Shown: one piece after another, positions 1 to 6,941 of the stretch
How the letters are laid out: each line of letters starts with the position of its first letter
Position numbering within the stretch: position 1 is the first letter of the stretch
Assembly: GCA_002395085.1 (NCBI GenBank)
Contig: DGVV01000178.1
Coordinates: forward strand, 1-18,261
Direction: 5' to 3'
DNA from: Ruminococcus sp. UBA4275
GTDB taxonomy: Bacteria > Bacillota > Clostridia > Oscillospirales > Ruminococcaceae
Length of the DNA stretch: 18,261 nt
Made by a program: the position numbers and the translations under genes
Notes under the pieces: model-generated
Seen by the model: the letters and a program-made list of their open reading frames with translations, nothing else
The model's database searches: none
Told to the model about the DNA's origin: nothing

Positions 1-76
1 AGCGCCCCATTATAATCATCGCGCAGCGATACCTTTATCGACAAGCTGACGGAGGGGTTTCTCCGCTCATTTGGAT

Positions 77-130
77 TTGACAATACGATATATCAGTTGT
101 ATCAATTCTGAACAACTGATATGCTATAAT
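77..130 (+). promoter_or_regulatory. recA promoter region, two overlapping candidates
   Basis: The likelier promoter is an extended -10, TGC followed by TATAAT at 125-130, with only a weak -35 (TCAATT at 102-107, 17 bp away). It predicts a transcript start near 137. A second candidate is TTGACA at 77-82 with TATCAA at 100-105, also 17 bp apart. No GAAC-N4-GTTC type SOS box is visible. The choice between the two is inference. Confidence 0.65.
90..122. repeat. 11-bp perfect inverted repeat in the recA promoter
   Basis: ATATCAGTTGT at 90-100 is the exact reverse complement of ACAACTGATAT at 112-122, with an 11-nt spacer. The arm centres are 22 bp apart, about two helical turns. The repeat ends two bases before the TATAAT box and covers the -10 of the alternative promoter. 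It is AT-rich and has no T-tract, so it looks more like an operator than a terminator. It does not match the classical Bacillus LexA box. Confidence 0.6.
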
Positions 131-155
131 ACGGATGAACCGCAAAGGAGAAGCG

Positions 156-197
156 GTGCAGAATCATTCGTACAGAAAGGATCAAGCACATGGCTAA
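156..197 (+). CDS. possible 13-codon leader ORF overlapping the recA start
   Basis: A GTG codon at 156 follows AAAGGAG (144-150) at 5-nt spacing. It opens a short frame reading MQNHSYRKDQAHG if the GTG is decoded as Met, and stops at TAA 195-197, just past the recA ATG at 190. The overlap would allow translational coupling to recA. The SD-like bases also lie in the loop of a small hairpin (139-143 with 153-157) near the predicted transcript start. Such a short frame can arise by chance, so the call is tentative. Confidence 0.22.
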   Translation: MQNHSYRKDQAHG

Positions 198-1377
198 GGC
201 AGAACTGAAAAAGAAGAGCATCGGCGTTGTCGTACCGGCAACGAAGGAGGAGCGCCAGAAGGCGCTGAAGAACGCGATCGCGCAGATCGAGAAGCAGTAC
301 GGCGCGGGCGCAGTCATGCGTCTGGGTCAGAACAACGTGCAGAATGTGCAGGCAATCTCGACCGGTTCGCTCTCGCTGGATATGGCACTGGGCATCGGCG
401 GTGTGCCGCGCGGCAGAATCATTGAGATCTACGGGCCGGAAAGCTCCGGTAAGACCACCGTGGCGCTCCAGATCATTGCAGAGGCGCAGAAACTCGGCGG
501 TGAGGCGGCGTTTGTGGATGTCGAACACGCTCTCGATCCCTATTATGCGCAGAATCTCGGCGTCAACATTGACGATCTGCTGGTTTCGCAGCCGGATTCC
601 GGTGAGCAGGCACTTGAGATTGCGGAAGCGCTGGTGCGTTCGGGTGCAATCGACGTCATTGTCATCGACTCCGTTGCCGCCATGACCACCCGTGCAGAAA
701 TCGAGGGCGAGATGGGCGATTCGCACGTCGGTATGCTCGCAAGACTGATGTCGCAGGCAATGCGCAAGCTGACGCCGGTTATTGCGAAGTCGAACTGCGT
801 TGCCATCTTCATCAATCAGGTGCGTGAGAAGATCGGCGTCATGTACGGCAATCCGGAAACCACCACGGGCGGCAGAGCGCTGAAATTCTACGCATCTGTG
901 CGGCTTGAAGTACGCAAGGGCGAAGCGATCAAGGACGGCGCAGAGGTCATTGGCAACCGCACCCGCGTCAAGGTTGTGAAGAACAAGGTTGCGCCGCCGT
1001 TCCGCGAGTGCGAATTTGATATGATGTACGGCAAGGGCATCTCCCGCCTCGGTGAGATTCTCGACCTTGCCACCGACCTCGACATCATCCACAAGAGCGG
1101 TTCGTGGTTCAGCTACGGCGACCGCAAGCTCGGTCAGGGCAGAGATGCCGTCAAGGAGATTCTGGAGACCGAACCGGAATTCGCAAAAGAGGTTGAGCAG
1201 AAGATCATGGAGCAGAAGGACAGCCTCATCCTCGCCTCCAAGAAGAACAAGAAGGACGCCGCCGTCAAGAAGGCGAAAACGCAGGCGGATTCGGCTGTGG
1301 AAGCAGCAGATGCCGCTCTCAGTACCGCGCCGGATGACACCGACGAAAACTTCGAGGAATTTGCACCGGAGGAATAA
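190..1377 (+). CDS. recA: Recombinase RecA
   Basis: RecA is the DNA-dependent ATPase that forms filaments on single-stranded DNA, drives strand exchange and, as a co-protease, triggers LexA cleavage. The protein is 395 aa. The Walker A motif GPESSGKTT is at residues 82-90, the Walker B-type segment VIVIDS at about 156-161, and the catalytic-glutamate segment VEHALD at 111-116. The start at 190 is set by AAAGGA (176-181), 8 nt upstream. Compared with E. coli RecA the N-terminus is about 16 residues longer and basic. The C-terminus (about 350-395) is a Lys/Ala-rich stretch followed by a very acidic tail, the kind of tail known to modulate RecA activity. It heads an apparent operon with recX 12 nt downstream. 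The identification is certain. Confidence 0.99.
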   Translation: MAKAELKKKSIGVVVPATKEERQKALKNAIAQIEKQYGAGAVMRLGQNNVQNVQAISTGSLSLDMALGIGGVPRGRIIEIYGPESSGKTTVALQIIAEAQKLGGEAAFVDVEHALDPYYAQNLGVNIDDLLVSQPDSGEQALEIAEALVRSGAIDVIVIDSVAAMTTRAEIEGEMGDSHVGMLARLMSQAMRKLTPVIAKSNCVAIFINQVREKIGVMYGNPETTTGGRALKFYASVRLEVRKGEAIKDGAEVIGNRTRVKVVKNKVAPPFRECEFDMMYGKGISRLGEILDLATDLDIIHKSGSWFSYGDRKLGQGRDAVKEILETEPEFAKEVEQKIMEQKDSLILASKKNKKDAAVKKAKTQADSAVEAADAALSTAPDDTDENFEEFAPEE

Positions 1378-1389
1378 TCGCGCAGCAGC

Positions 1390-2043
1390 ATGAAAATCGA
1401 ACGCATTGCGCCGTATAAGGGCAAGCTTTTTGAGATTGCGCTGGAAAACGGCGAAAAGCTCTGGCTGCACGGCGATCTGGTGCAGCGGGAATGTCTGCAT
1501 GAGGGTGATGTGCTGGACGCTCAGCGCATCGCGGAACTGAAACAGCAGGCGGCGGAGCGCCGCGCCTATGAATACGGGCTGTATCTGCTCGAACGGCGCG
1601 GCTATTCCTACCGCGAATTCTACGATAAGCTCATGAGTGCGAAAAACGCGCAGGAGGATGCCGTGCTGACGGCGCTGGAAAAGCTCACGCGGTACGGCTT
1701 CCTCAATGACGGGCGCTACGCCGAACAGCTTGCGCGGCATTTTGTGGAGGGAAAGAAATACGGCATCCGGCGCGCAGCCTACGAGATGAAGCACCGCGGA
1801 CTCTCAGAGGAGGATGTCGAAGAAGCCCTTGCCCCCTACGACGATGCACAGCGCATCTCAGAGCAGCTTCTGGAGATCCTGCAAAAGAAATATGCGCGGT
1901 ACCTGACTGATCCGGAGGACCGCAAGGGGACGGAAAAGGTTACGGCGGCGCTGGTGCGGCGCGGGTATACCTATCAGCAGATCCGCTTTGCGATCGAGGA
2001 TTACTACGCATGGCTGGAGGATGCTGCCGCGGCAGACCCCTGA
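1390..2043 (+). CDS. recX: Regulatory protein RecX
   Basis: RecX binds RecA filaments and modulates, usually inhibits, their extension and ATPase activity. The 217-aa product has the repeated three-helix pattern of the family: YGLYLLERRGYS, then LEKLTRYGFLNDGRYAEQLA, with the signature YGIRRAAYEMKHRGL in the middle and VTAALVRRGYTYQQIRFAI near the end. The N-terminal 50 residues are beta-rich, as in Firmicute RecX. Placement 12 nt after recA fits the common recA-recX pair. No good SD lies at normal distance: the nearest GGAGG (1368-1372) is 17 nt from the ATG, so translation may depend on coupling with recA. Confidence 0.93.
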   Translation: MKIERIAPYKGKLFEIALENGEKLWLHGDLVQRECLHEGDVLDAQRIAELKQQAAERRAYEYGLYLLERRGYSYREFYDKLMSAKNAQEDAVLTALEKLTRYGFLNDGRYAEQLARHFVEGKKYGIRRAAYEMKHRGLSEEDVEEALAPYDDAQRISEQLLEILQKKYARYLTDPEDRKGTEKVTAALVRRGYTYQQIRFAIEDYYAWLEDAAAADP

Positions 2044-2102
2044 TGCCTGCTGCCGGAATCCGGCGGTGTTCCGGATAGAATTTGATGATTTAGGAGTATG
2101 TC

Positions 2103-3434
2103 ATGATCGTCAGCATAGTATCGCTTGGCTGTGCCAAGAATTTAGTAGATTCCGAGCGGATGCTCGCGCTTCTGAAAGAGGGCGGATATGTGTTAGCGGC
2201 TGATCCCGCAGATGCGGACATCGCCATTGTGAACACCTGCGGATTCATCCAGTCCGCGAAGGAAGAAGCGATCGAAACGATACTGGAACTGGTTACATTG
2301 AAGAACGAAGGCAGCCTGAAACGCATCGTCGTGACGGGCTGCCTTGCGGAGCGTTATAAGGATGAGGTCGCGGAGCAGTTTCCGGAGGCGGATGCCGTCA
2401 TCGGCATCGGAGATCAGACCGAAATCTGCAAGGTGCTGGACGGCATCACGGCGGGTGACCGCGTGACGCAGTTCGCACCGAAATGCAATATGCCGCTGAC
2501 GGGACGCCGCGTACTTGCGACGCTGCCGTTTTTCGCATACCTGAAGGTTGCGGAGGGATGCTCAAACGGCTGCACCTACTGTGCCATTCCGGCGATCCGC
2601 GGCAAATACCGCTCTGTGCCGATGGAGAATGTGCTGGCGGAAGCGAAGGAGCTGGCGGCATCAGGCGTGACGGAACTGGTCGTCATCGCGCAGGATACCA
2701 CCCGCTACGGCGAGGATCTCTACGGCGAACCGAAGCTGCCGGAGCTGCTGACGAAGCTCTGCGCAATAGACGGTTTCCGCTGGATTCGGGTGCTGTACTG
2801 CTATCCGGAGCGCATCACCGATGAGCTGATTGATGTGATCGCGCGTGAGCCGAAGATTGTGAAATATCTGGATATTCCGATTCAGCACTGCAATGCGGAG
2901 GTGCTGCGCCGGATGCGCCGCAAATGCGATGCGGGAAGTCTGCGGACGCTCTTTGCAAAGCTGCGGTCGCGCATTCCGGAGATTACGCTGCGCACCACGC
3001 TGCTGGTCGGATTCCCCGGCGAAACGGAGGAACAGTTCACAGAGCTGGCGGAGTTCATTCAGGAGATTCGCTTTGACCGGCTGGGCTGCTTTGCGTACTC
3101 CGAGGAGGAGAATACTCCCGCAGCGAAAATGCCTGATCAGGTGGATGAGGATGTGCGGCAGCACCGCGCCGACATCATCATGGAGCAGCAGATGCTGATT
3201 GCTGCGGCGCTGAATGAGGCGCGTGTCGGCACAGAACCGGAAGCGGTCATAGAGGGGTACGATCCTGCGGCGGAATGCTGGATTGCGCGCACCGCAGCCG
3301 ATGCCCCCGACATTGACGGACGGGTTTACATCCCTGCCCCGCGTGAGAACGGGCTGCACATCGGAGACTTTGTGCGCGTACATATCACGGAAACGGCGGA
3401 TTTTGACCTGATCGGGGAGGTGTGCGAGGCGTGA
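2103..3434 (+). CDS. rimO: Ribosomal protein S12 methylthiotransferase RimO
   Basis: RimO is a radical-SAM enzyme that adds a methylthio group to an aspartate of ribosomal protein S12, using two [4Fe-4S] clusters. The 443-aa protein has the N-terminal MTTase domain with cluster cysteines C10 (SLGCAKN), C46 (NTCGF) and C80 (TGCLAER), then the radical-SAM motif CSNGCTYC at residues 153-160, and a C-terminal TRAM-like domain (about 375-443). SLGCAKNLVDSE favours RimO over the tRNA enzyme MiaB, whose N-terminus usually reads differently. The ATG at 2103 has AGGAG (2092-2096) 6 nt upstream. A 59-nt gap separates it from recX, and its end overlaps pgsA. It is probably expressed with the recA operon. 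Confidence 0.95.
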   Translation: MIVSIVSLGCAKNLVDSERMLALLKEGGYVLAADPADADIAIVNTCGFIQSAKEEAIETILELVTLKNEGSLKRIVVTGCLAERYKDEVAEQFPEADAVIGIGDQTEICKVLDGITAGDRVTQFAPKCNMPLTGRRVLATLPFFAYLKVAEGCSNGCTYCAIPAIRGKYRSVPMENVLAEAKELAASGVTELVVIAQDTTRYGEDLYGEPKLPELLTKLCAIDGFRWIRVLYCYPERITDELIDVIAREPKIVKYLDIPIQHCNAEVLRRMRRKCDAGSLRTLFAKLRSRIPEITLRTTLLVGFPGETEEQFTELAEFIQEIRFDRLGCFAYSEEENTPAAKMPDQVDEDVRQHRADIIMEQQMLIAAALNEARVGTEPEAVIEGYDPAAECWIARTAADAPDIDGRVYIPAPRENGLHIGDFVRVHITETADFDLIGEVCEA

Positions 3435-4015
3435 ATACACCGAATAAGCTGACGCTGGCGCGTGTGCTGCTTGTGCCGGTCTTTGTCATCTTTTTCTATT
3501 GGAAGATCCCTGCGCACTATCTCCTTGCGACGCTTGTGTTCGTCATCGCGGCGATCACCGATGCTGTAGACGGACATCTCGCACGCAAGAATCACCAGAT
3601 CACCGATTTCGGCAAGTTCCTCGATCCGCTTGCGGACAAGGTGCTGGTGGTGGCAGCACTCTCCTGCTTTTTGCAGCAGCAAGCGGTGAATATTGTGATA
3701 TTTCTGCTGATTATCTCGCGGGAATTCATGGTTTCGGCGCTGCGGCTGGTTGTCGCGGGCAAGGGAACGGTTGTGCCGGCAGGTTTTGCGGGCAAACTCA
3801 AAACCGCCTTCACGATGGTCGCACTGATCGCAGCGATGGTATACCGCTCTTTCCGTCTGGATTTCAACGCTTTCGGGCTGCATATTCCGGCAGCGGTCTA
3901 TACCGGTGCGGATGTGCTGCTGGCGATTCTGTTCTGGATTGCGGCGATCCTGACGGTCTGGTCGGGTGCAGAGTATCTGGTCAGCTATTGGAAGGACATC
4001 GACCCAAGCAAATAA
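3431..4015 (+). CDS. pgsA: CDP-diacylglycerol-glycerol-3-phosphate 3-phosphatidyltransferase
   Basis: PgsA makes phosphatidylglycerol phosphate from CDP-diacylglycerol and glycerol-3-phosphate, the committed step to PG and cardiolipin in the membrane. The roughly 194-aa protein carries the full CDP-alcohol phosphatidyltransferase motif, D-x2-DG-x2-AR-x8-G-x3-D-x3-D, seen as DAVDGHLAR followed by DFGKFLDPLAD. Several hydrophobic membrane segments run along its length. I place the start at GTG 3431, which overlaps the rimO stop as GTGA and sits 10 nt after GGGGAGG (3414-3420). The upstream GTG at 3422 would be only 1 nt from that SD. pgsA lying near recA is a conserved Firmicute neighbourhood. 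Confidence 0.93.
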   Translation: MNTPNKLTLARVLLVPVFVIFFYWKIPAHYLLATLVFVIAAITDAVDGHLARKNHQITDFGKFLDPLADKVLVVAALSCFLQQQAVNIVIFLLIISREFMVSALRLVVAGKGTVVPAGFAGKLKTAFTMVALIAAMVYRSFRLDFNAFGLHIPAAVYTGADVLLAILFWIAAILTVWSGAEYLVSYWKDIDPSK

Positions 4016-4031
4016 GCGCGCACTGTCCCGC

Positions 4032-4060
4032 TTGACAAGATCTCAAAAGTGTGGTATCAT
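4032..4060 (+). promoter_or_regulatory. purA promoter
   Basis: TTGACA at 4032-4037 and TATCAT at 4055-4060 are 17 bp apart, with TGG directly before the -10 (extended -10). The predicted transcript start is near 4067. This rules out in-frame start codons upstream of 4139, because the reading frame extended upstream runs through the promoter itself. The first bases of the transcript (GGGAAT, 4067-4072) can pair with ATTCCC at 4088-4093. Confidence 0.85.
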
Positions 4061-4138
4061 ATACAAGGGAATTTACGCGGAGATGTGATTCCCCGCCAAA
4101 AAACACGTTCCAAGCCACGAAAGGACAGGATAAGAGCT

Positions 4139-5416
4139 ATGATTACTGCTATTGTAGGCGGAAACTGGGGCGACGAGGGCAAAGGCAAGCTGACTGATGT
4201 GTTTGCTGCCGATGCTGATTACGTCATCCGGTTCCAGGGCGGCGCAAACGCCGGTCACACCATTATGAACCAGTACGGAAAATATGCGCTGCATATTCTG
4301 CCGTCCGGCGTCTTTCAGGAGGGCACAGTCAATATCATCGGCGCAGGTGCTGCGTTCAATGCGGATGCCTTCAAGAAAGAGCTGGAGATGCTGAAGGAGG
4401 CGGGCGTTCCGACCCCGAATATCCGCATCTCTGACCGCGCACAGCTCGTCATGCCGTATCATATCCTCTTTGATAAGCTGGAGGAGCAGCGTCTGGGCAA
4501 GCACAGCTTCGGCTCGACGCAGTCCGGCATTGCCCCGCATTACGCTGACAAGGCGATGAAAATCGGCTTCCAGCTTGCGGAGCTTTATAATGAAAATCTC
4601 GCGGAGAAGGTCGAGCGCGTCTGCATCATCAAGAATGCGACGATTGCCGGTCTTTATCCGGATGCACAGCCGCTTGATCCCAAGGAGATCCTTGCATATC
4701 TCAAGGAGGTCGGCGAATATGTGAAGCCGTATCTGTGCAATCTCGGTGAGATGATGCACGAGGCTGTCAAGGCAGATAAGAACATTCTGCTGGAAGGTCA
4801 GCTCGGCGCTCTGCGTGACCTCACCAACGGCATCTACCCGATGACCACTTCTTCCAGCACGCTCGCAGGCTACGGCGCAGTCGGTGCCTGCCTGCCGCCG
4901 CACGCCATCAAGCGCGTGATTACGGTTGTCAAGGCGTACAGCTCCTGCGTCGGTGCAGGTCCGTTCACGACTGAAATCTTCGGTGATGAGGCGGATGTGC
5001 TGCGCAGAAAGGGCGGCTCTGACGGCGAATTCGGTGCAACGACCGGCAGACCGCGCAGAATGGGCTGGTTCGATGCAGTTGCAACACGCTACGGCGTTGC
5101 GATGCAGGGTACGACGGATGTTGCGCTCTCGCTGATTGACGTGCTGGGCTACCTCGATGAGATTCCGGTCTGCGTCGCATACGATGTCAACGGTACGCGC
5201 ACCACGGAGTTCCCCAGCGGTGACCGTCTCGATGCTGCAAAGCCGATTTACGAGAAGGTCAAGGGCTGGAAGACCGACATCCGCGGCATCAAGGAATGGG
5301 ACAAGCTGCCGCAGGAGGCAAAGGATTACGTGCTGTACATTGAAAAGCTGATTGACTGCCCGATCACCATGATCTCGACGGGTCCGGATCGCAGCGAAAT
5401 GATTTACAGAAAGTAA
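4139..5416 (+). CDS. purA: Adenylosuccinate synthetase
   Basis: PurA couples GTP hydrolysis to condensation of IMP with aspartate, the first step from IMP to AMP. The 425-aa length is normal for the family. The N-terminal GTP-binding segment GGNWGDEGKGK matches the family glycine-rich loop, followed by RFQGGANAGHT. Further hallmarks are GSTQSGIAPHYADKAMKIG and the C-terminal GPDRSEMI. The ATG at 4139 is chosen because AGGA (4127-4130) lies 8 nt upstream and because the promoter occupies the sequence before it. It is a single-gene unit with its own promoter and terminator. No riboswitch is evident in the 70-nt leader. Confidence 0.98.
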   Translation: MITAIVGGNWGDEGKGKLTDVFAADADYVIRFQGGANAGHTIMNQYGKYALHILPSGVFQEGTVNIIGAGAAFNADAFKKELEMLKEAGVPTPNIRISDRAQLVMPYHILFDKLEEQRLGKHSFGSTQSGIAPHYADKAMKIGFQLAELYNENLAEKVERVCIIKNATIAGLYPDAQPLDPKEILAYLKEVGEYVKPYLCNLGEMMHEAVKADKNILLEGQLGALRDLTNGIYPMTTSSSTLAGYGAVGACLPPHAIKRVITVVKAYSSCVGAGPFTTEIFGDEADVLRRKGGSDGEFGATTGRPRRMGWFDAVATRYGVAMQGTTDVALSLIDVLGYLDEIPVCVAYDVNGTRTTEFPSGDRLDAAKPIYEKVKGWKTDIRGIKEWDKLPQEAKDYVLYIEKLIDCPITMISTGPDRSEMIYRK

Positions 5417-5433
5417 TATTTCATACATACAAT

Positions 5434-5472
5434 ACAGACAGGCTGATTCTTTCCGCCTGTCTGTTTTTGTTT
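5434..5472 (+). terminator. intrinsic terminator of purA
   Basis: ACAGACAGGC (5434-5443) pairs perfectly with GCCTGTCTGT (5455-5464) around an 11-nt loop, followed by a T-rich run. It lies 18 nt after the purA stop. Confidence 0.92.
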
Positions 5473-5551
5473 GTCGGGTTTCAAAGCAATATTCGCCAAA
5501 AAACCAAGCAAATCCATGCGGATATTCTGCGCGCACAAGCACGGAAAATCG

Positions 5552-5581
5552 TTGACAGCGGCGGAAAAACTGTGCTATAAT
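5552..5581 (+). promoter_or_regulatory. promoter of the zinc-ribbon/carboxypeptidase/ispH-rpsA operon
   Basis: TTGACA at 5552-5557 and a consensus TATAAT at 5576-5581 are 18 bp apart, with TGC before the -10. The predicted transcript starts near 5588, where TGCGGC (5588-5593) can pair with GCCGCA (5605-5610). The leader is about 100 nt and ends with AAAGGA (5674-5679), 9 nt before the ATG. Confidence 0.85.
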
Positions 5582-5688
5582 ATAGTATGCGGCAGAATAT
5601 CCAGGCCGCAGAGAAATAGAAAAGTTGTCCGCTTTATACGGAAAGCGAACAGGAAAGAGTATCCCCTTTTTGGAAAGGAAGTTACCAG

Positions 5689-6915
5689 ATGTCCCAAAAA
5701 AAAGAGCTGCACTGCGATTGCGGCGCTCCGTTCACAAGTGAAGGAGTCTGCACAGTCTGCGGCAAAAAGCGCCCCCGCTCCGCCGGATACCGTGTCTGGC
5801 ACAGCTTCTGGTGCGTCATTGCAACGCTCATTCTGCTGCTGTGCATCAACACGACCGCCGCGATGCGCCATGCGCTCCGCACGAATGCGCCTGTCACCGG
5901 ACTGCACGATTCGCGGCTCTCAGATATGAAAATCCCGTTTACCGGCAAGACGCTTGCCGCTTACATCAAATCCGGCTTTGTCGCGGATGAGAATGTGCTG
6001 GAAACAGACATTGCCTCAGCCGTCGATGAAATGGATATTCCGGTGTACCTCTCCGGAAAGCTCGGTGCATACTATCAGCTTCTGCGCGGCGAATCCGATG
6101 CGGTTGTTACCGTTACAGAAGATGAAATCGTCGGAATGCTCGATATGAACCGCACCGCACTGCTCAATCAGTGTATGCTTATCATTGAGGATGCCGATAT
6201 TGCGGAGCTGCGCAATACTGTCAGCGGCCCGCTTGGATTCCTCAGCAGCACAGCAGAAACCGCTTATGGCTCGCCTGCCGGCAGAATGCTCGCGCATTTC
6301 CGTGTGAGCGTCGCCCGCATCGTGCTGGATGTGCTTTTGCTGGGACTCCTCCTTTGGCGCTGGAGCATTGTGTACCGCAACAGCGGCAGACCTGCTGCAC
6401 GCGCTGTCCGCAGCATGGGCATCACAATCGGTGTGCCTGCCTGCATCACCTTTCTGCTGGTGCTGATTACCGGTGTCGGTTCGCTGTTTGTCAGCGATTC
6501 CGTGACCGGCATCCACCCGCTGACCAAAGCGATCCGCGCTCCCTACTGGGCAATCTCCGCAACAGAGCTGCTGGCTGCTGCTGCAATGGTCGGGGCAGCA
6601 TATCTCATTGCCCACCAGACCGCAAGAGCGGCTGCGAAGCCCGCAGAGGCATCTGCACCGGAACGCGTCAGCGTCCCGCGCCCCGCAGCAGAACCGCCCG
6701 TCCGTACACTCCGTGCAAGAGGTACAGCGGACAGCCCTGCACCGGGTAAACCGTGCATCTCCTGCGGCAGAGAACTCAAGGCGGAGGCAAAATTCTGCAT
6801 TTACTGCGGCGCAAATCAGGATGCGGATGCCGTACCTGAGCCGGATGTTCAGCCGGAAAAAGCACCGCGTATTGACCTCAGCAAAACCACAGAGCTGCCG
6901 CACATCGACAGCTAA
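5689..6915 (+). CDS. Uncharacterised membrane protein with zinc ribbons at both ends
   Basis: I do not recognise a named family. The 408-aa product starts with a short zinc ribbon (C9, C11, C21, C24) and a first membrane segment at about 36-53. A roughly 150-residue mostly polar region with alternating charge follows. Then come three hydrophobic segments: about 206-225 (IVLDVLLLGLLLW), 244-268 (GITIGVPACITFLLVLITG) and 286-310. A Pro/Ala-rich linker leads to a second zinc ribbon (CISCGRELKAEAKFCIYCG, about 356-374) and an acidic tail. Both ribbons probably face the cytoplasm. The gene opens an operon with a cell-wall carboxypeptidase 26 nt downstream, so an envelope role is a fair guess. The ATG is fixed by AAAGGA 9 nt upstream. 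Confidence 0.85.
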   Translation: MSQKKELHCDCGAPFTSEGVCTVCGKKRPRSAGYRVWHSFWCVIATLILLLCINTTAAMRHALRTNAPVTGLHDSRLSDMKIPFTGKTLAAYIKSGFVADENVLETDIASAVDEMDIPVYLSGKLGAYYQLLRGESDAVVTVTEDEIVGMLDMNRTALLNQCMLIIEDADIAELRNTVSGPLGFLSSTAETAYGSPAGRMLAHFRVSVARIVLDVLLLGLLLWRWSIVYRNSGRPAARAVRSMGITIGVPACITFLLVLITGVGSLFVSDSVTGIHPLTKAIRAPYWAISATELLAAAAMVGAAYLIAHQTARAAAKPAEASAPERVSVPRPAAEPPVRTLRARGTADSPAPGKPCISCGRELKAEAKFCIYCGANQDADAVPEPDVQPEKAPRIDLSKTTELPHIDS

Positions 6916-6941
6916 TACACAGAGAAAAGAAGGGTAACCCG

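Noticed and set aside
124..1794. 556-codon open frame on the minus strand
   Set aside because: It lies antisense to recA and recX, which are certain. It arises from codon bias, with no SD and low-complexity composition.
2052..2064. GCCGG-AAT-CCGGC hairpin between recX and rimO as a terminator
   Set aside because: The stem is only 5 bp, the loop is 3 nt and no T-run follows. The genes are probably co-transcribed.
3422..3430. Earlier GTG start for PgsA
   Set aside because: It is only 1 nt from the SD. GTG at 3431 has proper spacing and overlaps the rimO stop.
4049..4138. N-terminal extension of PurA by 30 residues
   Set aside because: The extra codons overlap the purA -10 box and there is no SD. 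The family begins at the conserved MITAIVGGNWGDEGKGK segment.
4073..5542. 489-codon open frame on the minus strand
   Set aside because: It is antisense to purA, shows no family resemblance and runs through the purA terminator and promoter.
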